A stretch of DNA of 39,321 bases. Origin: an uncultured Gemmatimonadota bacterium (GTDB lineage Bacteria > Gemmatimonadota > Gemmatimonadetes > Gemmatimonadales > Gemmatimonadaceae). Of the stretch, positions 32,840 through 39,321 are shown one piece after another. Made by a program: the position numbers and the translations under genes. The DNA is taken from contig CAMLDY010000014.1 in assembly GCA_946478895.1 (NCBI GenBank), positions 1-39,321 on the forward strand, read 5' to 3'. The notes under the pieces were generated by a model. The model ran no database searches. It was given only the letters and a program-made list of their open reading frames with translations, and was not told the DNA's origin. Within the stretch, counting starts at the first letter, position 1; every line of letters begins with the position of its first letter.

Positions 32840-33265
32840 TCAGCTCGATCTGTTTTCCGGCGCAGAATCCGTGGAAGTCGCGCTGCCCGATGACGACGGC
32901 GCGATTCCACCGCGTTTGACGCGCGCGACTTCGCGGGTGCCGTCGTCCCGCACCACTTCGATCGCCTTGATGAAGCCGTCCGGCTCTTCTGCCACCCAGA
33001 CTTCCGTCGGATTGATGATGCGGTGGTCGCCGCCGTCGAGCTCGAACTCCACCGAGTTTTCCTTTGGGTCGAAGGTGATCCCGAAAATTCTCGCGCCTTC
33101 GGCCTCGAACTGGTCGCCGGAATCGGCGCCGAGCACTTCGACATCGACGCTGTTGGTCGACTCACGGATCAGGAAATTCCGTGTGAAGTGCGTGAAAAGC
33201 TGCTCGAGTTGATCCGTTGGGACTTTTCGTGTTTCGATGTCGCTGCTCTGGTTTGGTGACGTCAT
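32840..33265 (-). CDS. DUF5335-like small protein
   Basis: 141-aa cytosolic protein resembling DUF5335. A helix (TDQLEQLFTHFTRNF) leads to a strand-rich core (STNSVDVEVLGADSGDQFEAEGARIFGITFDPKENSVEFELDG, EVWVAEEPDGFIKAIEVVRDDG) and a disordered Ser-rich end. The GGAGGAAT site before ATG 33265 is strong. First gene of an operon with TMEM175-like and SnoaL-like genes. Function unknown. Confidence 0.75.
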   Translation of the reverse strand: MTSPNQSSDIETRKVPTDQLEQLFTHFTRNFLIRESTNSVDVEVLGADSGDQFEAEGARIFGITFDPKENSVEFELDGGDHRIINPTEVWVAEEPDGFIKAIEVVRDDGTREVARVKRGGIAPSSSGSATSTDSAPENRSS

Positions 33266-33379
33266 GACGATTCCTCCGATGCTTTACCCTAGGGTGACTT
33301 TCGATCAGGCACAATACCGTAGCCGGTTACACTGCAATTCCCGTAGTCGCCGCTGGCGGGCTGTTCGTTCGTTTGCCGC

Positions 33380-33408
33380 TTGTGTGAAGCTCTTTGTCGC
33401 AGGATAAT
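33380..33408 (+). promoter_or_regulatory. Promoter for a leaderless GNAT-operon transcript
   Basis: TTGTGT (33380-33385) and GATAAT (33403-33408) are 17 nt apart. The -10 ends 6 nt before ATG 33415. Confidence 0.55.
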
Positions 33409-33414
33409 TGGCAG

Positions 33415-33915
33415 ATGGACTCCATCACGATCAGATCCGCCACGGCCGGGGATGCTGCCGCGTTGAGTCTCTTGCTTGGCCAGCTCGGATATCCGAGCGA
33501 TGCCGACGAAATTCCCGGACGGCTCGAGAAACTCTATGCGCGGCCCGGGAGCACGGTTCTGGTGGCGGAGACACCCGCTGGCGAAGTGATCGCCGCCGTA
33601 ACCGTTCACCTCTTTCAGGCGCTCCACACCACTGAGCCGACGGCCTGGCTCACCGCCGTCGTCGTCGAGGAGAACGCACGCGGGCGGGGCGTCGGCGCCG
33701 AGATCGTCCAATATGCCGAACGGTGGGCTGTCGAGCGCGGAGCCCACAAGATCTCGCTGACCTCGGCGACCCGACGACAGCGAGCGCACGGGTTCTACAA
33801 GGATCACGGCTACGAGCAGACCGGCGTCAGGCTCGCCAAAGATCTCATTCCGCCCGCGACGAACGCTCCGACGAAAAAGTCGGGAGAGCCGTCCCCAAAA
33901 TTCCTTCCCGGATAA
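33415..33915 (+). CDS. GNAT-family N-acetyltransferase
   Basis: 166-aa acetyl-CoA-dependent acetyltransferase. Strand order and motif A (AWLTAVVVEENARGRGVGAEIVQYAERWA, with the acetyl-CoA loop RGRGVG) and motif B (HKISLTSATRRQRAHGFYKDHGYE) are clear. ATG 33415 is used; an in-frame TTG at 33394 would precede the promoter -10. The substrate is unknown. It ends 3 nt before the GH3 gene, so they share a transcript that also includes the DinB-like gene. Confidence 0.93.
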   Translation: MDSITIRSATAGDAAALSLLLGQLGYPSDADEIPGRLEKLYARPGSTVLVAETPAGEVIAAVTVHLFQALHTTEPTAWLTAVVVEENARGRGVGAEIVQYAERWAVERGAHKISLTSATRRQRAHGFYKDHGYEQTGVRLAKDLIPPATNAPTKKSGEPSPKFLPG

Positions 33916-33918
33916 TCC

Positions 33919-36237
33919 ATGCACCCGCGGCTATCACGTCTTTTTTCGATTCTTCTCGCCGCTCTGACGCCATGCGCCGGCGCGCTTGCGCAAGCCCGGC
34001 CCGAATCGCCGCTCAGGTCCGCGCGCGCCGCGCAGGTCGCCGACTCCATTCTGCGACTGATGACGCTCGACGAAAAAGTCGGACAGCTGAATCAGCTGCC
34101 CGGCTTCGGAACGCAGACGGGCCCACGCGTTCCCCAGGGTGGCGAGGAGCTGGTGCGTTCGGGACGGATCGGATCGTTCCTCGGAATTTTCGGCGCCGAC
34201 TACACCCGCGAGCTGCAGCGCATCGCGACACGGGAATCGCGTCTCAAGATCCCGCTCCTCTTCGGCCTCGACGTCATCCACGGCTTCCGCACCATCTTCC
34301 CCGTTCCGCTTGCCCAGGCCGCGAGCTTCGACTCGGCACGAGTCGAAATGTCGGCGCGGGACGCTGCCGTCGAAGCAACGGCGCACGGCGTGACATGGAC
34401 TTTCGCGCCGATGGTCGACATCGCGCGCGACCCGCGCTGGGGCCGCATCGTCGAGGGCGCCGGCGAAGACCCGTATCTCGGCACGGTGATGGCTGCGGCG
34501 CAAGTGCGCGGCTTTCAGCACGGCGCGGCCGGCCAGGGGCTGGGTTCCAGCGACGCACTCCTCGCGACGGTGAAGCACTTCGCGGGCTACGGCGGCGCCG
34601 AGGGCGGACGCGACTACAACACCGTTGAGTTGTCGGAGCGCACGCTGTGGGAGACCTATCTGCCGCCCTACGAGGCAGGAGTGAAGGCAGGAGCGGCGAC
34701 GGTGATGGCGTCGTTCAACGACATCGGCGGCACCCCCGCGCACTCCAGCGCGTGGCTGATGCGTGACGTGCTGCGTGACCGCTGGGGGTTCGGCGGAGTG
34801 GTGATCAGCGATTGGGGCGGCATCTCCGAGCTTATCCCCCACGGTGTGGCGGGAAATCGGGGCGAGGCGGGTGTGTTGGGGATGCGTGCGGGGATCGACG
34901 TCGACATGTCGGACGCCGTGTATGCAGACAGCCTCGCGGCGCTGGTGCGGAGCGGACGAGTGCCGCAGGCGCTGGTCGACTCGGCGGTCAGGCACGTGCT
35001 GATGCTCAAGTACGCGTTGGGGCTGTTCAGCGATCCCTATCGCTTCAGCGATAGCGCGAGGGAGAGACGCTACACGTTGGCGCCCGAGCACGTCGCCGCG
35101 GCGCGGACGGCGGCGCGCGAATCGATAGTGCTGCTCAAGAACTCCGACAAGACGCTCCCGCTCCGCCGCGATCTGCGCACCATCGCGCTGATCGGCCCTC
35201 TCGCGGAAGACAGCGCCGCGGTGCTCGGCAGTTGGGCGGCGGAGGGAAAGCCCGGCGAGGCCGTCACCATCGCCGCTGGCATTCGGGCCGCGCTTGGACC
35301 ATCGGTGCGGATCATCTCGGTGCGCGGCACTCCAGTCGATACCGTGGACACGGCAGGATTTGCCCAGGCGCGGCGCGCTGCCTCGGACGCCGACGCAGTA
35401 GTGCTGGTGATCGGCGAGCGCGCGGATATGAGCGGCGAAGCGTCCAGCCGCGCGTCGATCGAGCTGCCCGGATCGCAGCGTGACCTTGCGCTGGCGGTCA
35501 TTCGCGCGGCACGACAATCCAATGCATCGAAGCCGGTGGTAGCAGTACTGATGAATGGACGCCCGCTGGCGATTCCGGAGCTCGTGAACGACGCGCCGGC
35601 AATTCTCGAGACGTGGTTTCTCGGCAGTCAGCACGGCAACGCGGTAGCCGACGTTTTGTTCGGCGCTTACAACCCCGGCGGCAAGCTGCCGGTGACGTTC
35701 CCGCGCGCGACGGGGCAGATTCCGATCTACTACAACCATCGCAACACCGGGCGTCCCGCGGATTCGGCGAATCACTACACGTCGAAGTATCTGGACCTGC
35801 CGTGGACTCCCCTGTTTCCGTTCGGCTACGGATTGAGCTACACAACCTTCGCGTACTCCAATCTCCGGCTGTCCTCATCGAGCATCAGAGCCGGAGATGC
35901 AGTCACGGTGTCGGTGGATGTGAGGAACACCGGGGACCGGGCCGGCGATGAGGTCGTGCAGCTTTACGTGCGCGACAGCGTCGCGAGCGTGGAGGAGCCG
36001 GTGAAGAGCCTCAGGGGCGCGAGACGGGTGACCCTGCAGCCGGGAGAGACCCGGACCGTCGTGTTCAAGCTCGCGCCCGAGGCGATGTCGCTCTACGACC
36101 GTCAGATGCGGCGGGTCGTCGAGCCCGGGATCTTCAATGTCTACGCGGGAACGAACTCGAACGATTTGATCGGCACAAAGCTCGAGGTGACTGGCGACGT
36201 CTTCGTGCTGGCACCGTCCACGCCGCGGTTTCGATAG
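33919..36237 (+). CDS. bglX: GH3 beta-glucosidase, BglX-like, exported
   Basis: 772-aa periplasmic glycoside hydrolase family 3 enzyme, releasing terminal beta-linked glucose or similar sugars from oligosaccharides. Signal peptide residues 1-25. The N-terminal barrel contains GLDVIHGFRTIFPVPL (117-132), DPRWGRIVEGAGEDPYL (171-187), KHFAGYGG (219-226) and the nucleophile Asp298 in VVISDWGG. The alpha/beta sandwich (about 385-610) carries the likely acid/base region SGEASSRASIELPG. A fibronectin-III-like domain (about 665-760) closes the protein. Length matches BglX. Starts 3 nt after the GNAT gene and ends 2 nt before the DinB-like gene. Confidence 0.93.
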   Translation: MHPRLSRLFSILLAALTPCAGALAQARPESPLRSARAAQVADSILRLMTLDEKVGQLNQLPGFGTQTGPRVPQGGEELVRSGRIGSFLGIFGADYTRELQRIATRESRLKIPLLFGLDVIHGFRTIFPVPLAQAASFDSARVEMSARDAAVEATAHGVTWTFAPMVDIARDPRWGRIVEGAGEDPYLGTVMAAAQVRGFQHGAAGQGLGSSDALLATVKHFAGYGGAEGGRDYNTVELSERTLWETYLPPYEAGVKAGAATVMASFNDIGGTPAHSSAWLMRDVLRDRWGFGGVVISDWGGISELIPHGVAGNRGEAGVLGMRAGIDVDMSDAVYADSLAALVRSGRVPQALVDSAVRHVLMLKYALGLFSDPYRFSDSARERRYTLAPEHVAAARTAARESIVLLKNSDKTLPLRRDLRTIALIGPLAEDSAAVLGSWAAEGKPGEAVTIAAGIRAALGPSVRIISVRGTPVDTVDTAGFAQARRAASDADAVVLVIGERADMSGEASSRASIELPGSQRDLALAVIRAARQSNASKPVVAVLMNGRPLAIPELVNDAPAILETWFLGSQHGNAVADVLFGAYNPGGKLPVTFPRATGQIPIYYNHRNTGRPADSANHYTSKYLDLPWTPLFPFGYGLSYTTFAYSNLRLSSSSIRAGDAVTVSVDVRNTGDRAGDEVVQLYVRDSVASVEEPVKSLRGARRVTLQPGETRTVVFKLAPEAMSLYDRQMRRVVEPGIFNVYAGTNSNDLIGTKLEVTGDVFVLAPSTPRFR

Positions 36238-36239
36238 CC

Positions 36240-36803
36240 ATGCAGCGACAGCTGGCGGGGATATGCGAGTCTCTGGAATCAGCGCAGTCGCGACTGCGCT
36301 CGTTGACAGACAGCATCTCCGAACAAGCCTGGAACAAAAAGCCGGGTCCGGAGCAATGGTCTGCGGCGAACTGCGTCGAGCACCTGAATCTCACGTCAGA
36401 GGCGTACGTCCCGTTGTTGCGTGACGCGCTTGCCGAGGCCAGAGAGCTGGGATCTTCCGCGACGACAATGCACTACAGCCGCGATGCGCTCGGCTGGTTC
36501 ATGTCGCTGATGATCGGTCCGATGCGACACATCGGAAAATTCAGGATCGGCCGCGTGAAGACGACTTCGGACTTCGTGCCGCGTGGGACGAGATCGCGGG
36601 ACCAGCTGCTGTCGGATTTCGTGCGGCTGCAGGCCGAGCTCCTGACCATCGTGCGAAACGCCGAGGGGCTTCCCATCGATCGAGTGAGGATTGTGTCGCC
36701 GTTTGGCGGAAAGATGCGCTACAACGCGTACTCCGCGTTGGTGATCGTAGCCCGCCATCAGCATCGTCACCTCGATCAGGCGGAAGCAGCAGCGGCCGGA
36801 TAA
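36240..36803 (+). CDS. DinB-like metal-dependent four-helix protein
   Basis: 187-aa DinB/YfiT-type four-helix bundle. The metal ligands are visible: His48 in CVEHLNL and His173/His177 in ARHQHRHLDQ (HxxxH). Helix 1 runs from about residue 4 and contains the usual WNKKPGPEQWS turn. Members are thiol-dependent transferases or of unknown function. ATG 36240 lies 2 nt after the GH3 stop codon. Last gene of the GNAT-GH3-DinB transcript, convergent with the Ig-like lipoprotein gene (12-nt gap). Confidence 0.88.
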   Translation: MQRQLAGICESLESAQSRLRSLTDSISEQAWNKKPGPEQWSAANCVEHLNLTSEAYVPLLRDALAEARELGSSATTMHYSRDALGWFMSLMIGPMRHIGKFRIGRVKTTSDFVPRGTRSRDQLLSDFVRLQAELLTIVRNAEGLPIDRVRIVSPFGGKMRYNAYSALVIVARHQHRHLDQAEAAAAG

Positions 36804-36815
36804 TTTTCCGCCGGA

Positions 36816-37193
36816 TCAGGTGACGTGCACGTGGAAAGTCAGCGGCGGCACTCCGTGGACCTGAGCGCGGATGGTGACATCACCGGTGGTCGGACCGGTG
36901 GTGTAATTCACTGTGGCGACGCCGGTCACATCGGTAATGGTCACGTTCGAGCTCAGAGTTCCGCCTCCTGATACGATCGACCAGTTGACGGTCGCGCCGT
37001 CGATGGGCTCTCCGAACTGAGTGACGACCATCACCGCCAGCGGCTCAGGCAGGTCGGTGTTGACCGCGGCGGATTGTTCGTCGCCGCCGTGCCTCAGCAG
37101 ACCGCCGGGACCGCTTACGTCGGTGTTGAGCGTGCACGCCGAGGCGGTGCCGATCAACAAAGCGGCGGCTACCGCGAATTTCGTTGTTTTCAT
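36816..37193 (-). CDS. Ig-like (Big-1-type) lipoprotein
   Basis: 125-aa lipoprotein; signal with lipobox TASAC (Cys20). After a short linker, one immunoglobulin-like domain: VMVVTQFGEPIDGATVNWSIVSGGGTLSS, TDVTGVATVNYTTGPTTGDVTIRAQV and a final strand LTFHVHVT, the Big_1/bacterial Ig pattern. It is likely a surface-anchored structural or binding protein. GGAG precedes ATG 37193. A single-domain protein, shorter than most Ig-repeat adhesins. Confidence 0.82.
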   Translation of the reverse strand: MKTTKFAVAAALLIGTASACTLNTDVSGPGGLLRHGGDEQSAAVNTDLPEPLAVMVVTQFGEPIDGATVNWSIVSGGGTLSSNVTITDVTGVATVNYTTGPTTGDVTIRAQVHGVPPLTFHVHVT

Positions 37194-37220
37194 GGGTCTC
37201 CTCTACGTGGCTCGGCGTAA

Positions 37221-37250
37221 ATAATCGGCCGCTTCATCGGCATCTAACAA
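37221..37250 (-). promoter_or_regulatory. Possible promoter of the Ig-like lipoprotein gene
   Basis: On the minus strand TTGTTA (37245-37250) and GATTAT (37221-37226), 18-nt spacer. Each hexamer matches four of six consensus bases. Confidence 0.4.
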
Positions 37251-37560
37251 TACTAAAGCGGGCAGCCGCAAGCTTTCCAGCAGCTACGCCAACAGCATGG
37301 CACGTTCGCATCCCTTCGCCATTCCAACTGCGAAGTCGGACGACGAGACGCGATGCTTCCCGAGAGCTCTCAGCGTAGCTGCTGTCACGCTTGCAGCTGC
37401 CAGCTTTCGTTCATGTGGTGCCCCGCAAGGCACGTGACGCTCTACGCCGAGATGCTTGGTGCGCTACCGAACGAAAAAAATCTGCTCGCGATCCCGACTC
37501 GGTACGGCATGGCGATTGCCCTCATGAACGGCACAGAACTCAACCAAAAAAGAGGTAGTG
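37251..37560. other. Intergenic region without recognised features
   Basis: About 310 bp between the possible lipoprotein promoter and the glycosyltransferase gene. Short open frames are present but have no signal, family match or ribosome-binding site. No tRNA-like fold seen. The GAGGT before ATG 37561 is the only clear element. Confidence 0.5.
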
Positions 37561-38796
37561 ATGCGCCGTTCGGGAGTCATTCCGGACGGTCCGGGGACAA
37601 TTGCGCCCCTCGACCGTCCGATAGTCGTGCACAGTCATCTCCGCTGGGATTTCGTCTGGCAACGACCCCAGCAGATCTTATCACGGATGGCGGCTCACGC
37701 TCCCGTTCTTTTCATCGAGGAGCCGATTTTTCTCGATGATGTCGCCGATCCGCGGCTCGATATCTCGGTGCCCTTCGCCAACGTATTCCGCGCGATCCCG
37801 CAATTGCCGGGCACGCTGCGTGACGATGCCGACGGCGCCACCGCCGTCGTCCGCACTCTGGCCCAGGACGCAATCGCGGAGCGCCTCAGCGGTCTCTTCG
37901 CGAATCCCATCAATTGGTTCTATAGCCCGGCGACCGCGCCGTCGATGCTCGGTGCATTCAACGAGATCGCCGTCGTGTATGATTGCATGGACGAGCTCGC
38001 GCAGTTTCGCTTCGCGCACCCCGATTTGCCGCGGCGCGAGAGACTGCTCCTCGCCAACGCCGACATCGTCTTCACTGGCGGCCGGAAGCTCTACGAGGCG
38101 AAGCGTCGGTTTCACCGCAACGTTCACTTCTTCGGCTGCGGCGTCGACGTCGCGCACTTCGGCAAGGCTCGTCTCGATGAGACGGAGATTCCGGCGGACA
38201 TCGCCGAGCTCCCCAAGCCGGTCTACGGTTATTTCGGCGTCGTCGACGAGCGCATCGACTACGATCTGATCGAAAAGCTCGCGGCGCACAACCCCGCGGC
38301 GAGTGTCGTGATCGTCGGGCCGATTGTGAAGGTCGATCCGGCCGCGCTGCCAAAGGCTGCCAACATCCATTGGCTCGGCAAGCGCGAGTACGACGTGCTG
38401 CCGAACTACGTCAAGGGATTCGACGTCTGTTTGATGCCTTTCGCTCTCAACGAAGCGACCGAGTTCATCAACCCGACCAAGACGCTGGAGTACATGGCTG
38501 CTCGCAAGCCAATCGTGTCGACGGCGGTGGCCGACGTGGTGCGCAACTTCACTCCGATCGTGCGCATCGCAAAGTCTTCCGCCGAATTCGTCACCCTGGC
38601 CGCACGCGCCGCGAGAAGTCCTGATCTGGTGCTGCTCGCCGAGGGCGTCCGCAAGGCCGGGAGCGCATCGTGGGAAAACATCGTGGGCAACATGCAGACG
38701 TTGATTGCCGCGGCGATCGACGAGGCGACGCCTGAGACCCGGGATGTCGCAGCACGGCCCGCGCGCCTCGGAGTTGGCCAGCTCGCGGTACAATGA
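37561..38796 (+). CDS. GT4-type glycosyltransferase
   Basis: 411-aa cytosolic GT-B glycosyltransferase. The N-terminal domain opens with VVHSHLRWDFVWQRPQQILSRMA, typical of a group found in exopolysaccharide loci. The linker region PKPVYGYFGVVDERIDYDLIEKLA starts the nucleotide-sugar domain, and GFDVCLMPFALNEATEFINPTKTLEYMAARKPIVST holds the conserved E-x7-E-like donor site (ExxxxxNPTKxLEYMAA). Sugar donor and acceptor unknown. ATG 37561 with GAGGT at 4-nt spacing is used; a GTG at 37558 is directly before it. Its stop overlaps the next gene's start (ATGA), so the two are coupled. Confidence 0.9.
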   Translation: MRRSGVIPDGPGTIAPLDRPIVVHSHLRWDFVWQRPQQILSRMAAHAPVLFIEEPIFLDDVADPRLDISVPFANVFRAIPQLPGTLRDDADGATAVVRTLAQDAIAERLSGLFANPINWFYSPATAPSMLGAFNEIAVVYDCMDELAQFRFAHPDLPRRERLLLANADIVFTGGRKLYEAKRRFHRNVHFFGCGVDVAHFGKARLDETEIPADIAELPKPVYGYFGVVDERIDYDLIEKLAAHNPAASVVIVGPIVKVDPAALPKAANIHWLGKREYDVLPNYVKGFDVCLMPFALNEATEFINPTKTLEYMAARKPIVSTAVADVVRNFTPIVRIAKSSAEFVTLAARAARSPDLVLLAEGVRKAGSASWENIVGNMQTLIAAAIDEATPETRDVAARPARLGVGQLAVQ

Positions 38797-39321
38797 CTCC
38801 GCTGGATCGGCCCGCCGGCGACGAATCACGTTCGGATTCGCCGCTGGAGCTGTGGGGCGGCATTGAATGCACAGTCAACCGCGTCGGCGATAATTACTTC
38901 GACCAGATCGCGCAGAGCGGCCACGACGACCGGCTGACCGGCGATCTCGAGCGCTTCGCCGCTCTGGGATTGCGCACCATCCGCTATCCGGTCATTTGGG
39001 AGCGCGTGGCGCCAGGCGCGCACCGCTACCCCGATTGGCGACGGACCGACTCCGCGCAGCTCAAGCTGCGCGAGCTGGAGATCGACGTCATCGCGGGACT
39101 CGTGCACCACGGCAGCGGACCGCGCTATACCAGCCTGATCGACGCGACTTTCCCAGAGCGGTTGCGCGACTACGCGAGGATGGTCGCGCAGCGCTATCCG
39201 TGGCTGGAGATGTGGACTCCCGTCAACGAGCCGCTGACAACGGCGCGTTTTTCGGGACTCTACGGGATCTGGTATCCGCACGCGAGGAACGACTACGCGT
39301 TCGTGCGCGCATTCATCAACG
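38793..39321 (+). CDS. GH1-like glycoside hydrolase domain protein (partial, cut by window end)
   Basis: The first 176 residues are present. LELWGGIECTVNRVGDNYFDQIAQSGH is followed by DLERFAALGLRTIRYPVIWERVAPG, VIAGLVHHGSGPRYTSLID and the family acid/base motif WTPVNEP, as in GH1 (beta/alpha)8-barrel enzymes. Proteins that begin this way are often fused to a dTDP-4-dehydrorhamnose-reductase-like domain; the C-terminus is outside the window, so this cannot be checked. Start overlaps the glycosyltransferase stop, suggesting a polysaccharide-related cluster continuing to the right. Confidence 0.82.
   Translation, partial: MTPLDRPAGDESRSDSPLELWGGIECTVNRVGDNYFDQIAQSGHDDRLTGDLERFAALGLRTIRYPVIWERVAPGAHRYPDWRRTDSAQLKLRELEIDVIAGLVHHGSGPRYTSLIDATFPERLRDYARMVAQRYPWLEMWTPVNEPLTTARFSGLYGIWYPHARNDYAFVRAFIN

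Overview
The window is about 39 kb of uniformly GC-rich bacterial chromosome, densely coded on both strands. I see no rRNA, tRNA, CRISPR array, transposase or phage gene. The gene families suggest Gemmatimonadota or a close relative: a PadR regulator, a PknB-type kinase with a long C-terminal TPR-like sensor, FG-GAP/UnbV (CRTAC1) proteins, a Tat-exported sortilin-like propeller, several BlaI/M56 modules and small lipoproteins. This is inference from family content; no phylogenetic marker gene is present.

Layout: (1) 1-3.8 kb holds a halogenase-like flavoprotein coupled to a tiny Asn-rich coiled-coil protein, a PadR regulator and an alginate-export-type outer membrane protein. (2) 3.9-5.4 kb is a three-gene operon: a His-rich membrane protein, a carboxymuconolactone-decarboxylase-like small protein, and an AhpD-like protein whose second redox Cys is encoded by an in-frame TGA. 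A SECIS-like hairpin starts 11 nt after that TGA, so I annotate one selenoprotein gene and not two fragments. (3) 5.4-12.1 kb (minus) carries an isoprenylcysteine-methyltransferase-like protein, a lone RnfD/NqrB-like protein and two large FG-GAP/UnbV proteins. (4) 12.1-17.2 kb has a DUF4118 histidine kinase and a Ser/Thr kinase, divergent around a 352-bp fold-back inverted repeat, then two small exported proteins. (5) 17.3-20.6 kb has a CotH-like exported protein, a PafA-like phosphodiesterase and a truncated S41-protease-like lipoprotein.

(6) 20.6-27.6 kb (minus) is the most system-like block: two tandem BlaI-type repressor plus M56 (BlaR1-type) membrane protease modules. In place of the penicillin-binding sensor of BlaR1, one protease carries HEAT repeats and the other a DUF4097-like beta-repeat domain. 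Next to the HEAT module is a secreted HEAT protein that ends in the same Pro/Trp tail as the protease. Dyads of the form G(T/C)TGA-N4-TCA(A/G)C lie in front of both the blaI-like gene and the secreted HEAT gene, while the second module has a different dyad, TGTCA-N6-TGACA. This predicts two insulated protease-relieved repression circuits, one including the secreted HEAT protein.

(7) 27.6-31 kb holds a small unknown protein and a Tat-exported VPS10/sortilin-like propeller. (8) 31-37.2 kb holds a type IV pilin-like gene with a strong terminator, a SnoaL-like/TMEM175/DUF5335 operon, and a GNAT, GH3 beta-glucosidase and DinB operon, then an Ig-like lipoprotein. (9) 37.5 kb to the end is a glycosyltransferase coupled to a GH1-like gene cut by the window edge.

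Three genes (GTG at 8492 minus, ATG at 18528 plus, ATG at 33415 plus) have a good -10 hexamer ending exactly 6 nt before the start codon and no Shine-Dalgarno, which suggests leaderless mRNAs. Two convergent gene pairs share a CTAG stop-codon overlap.
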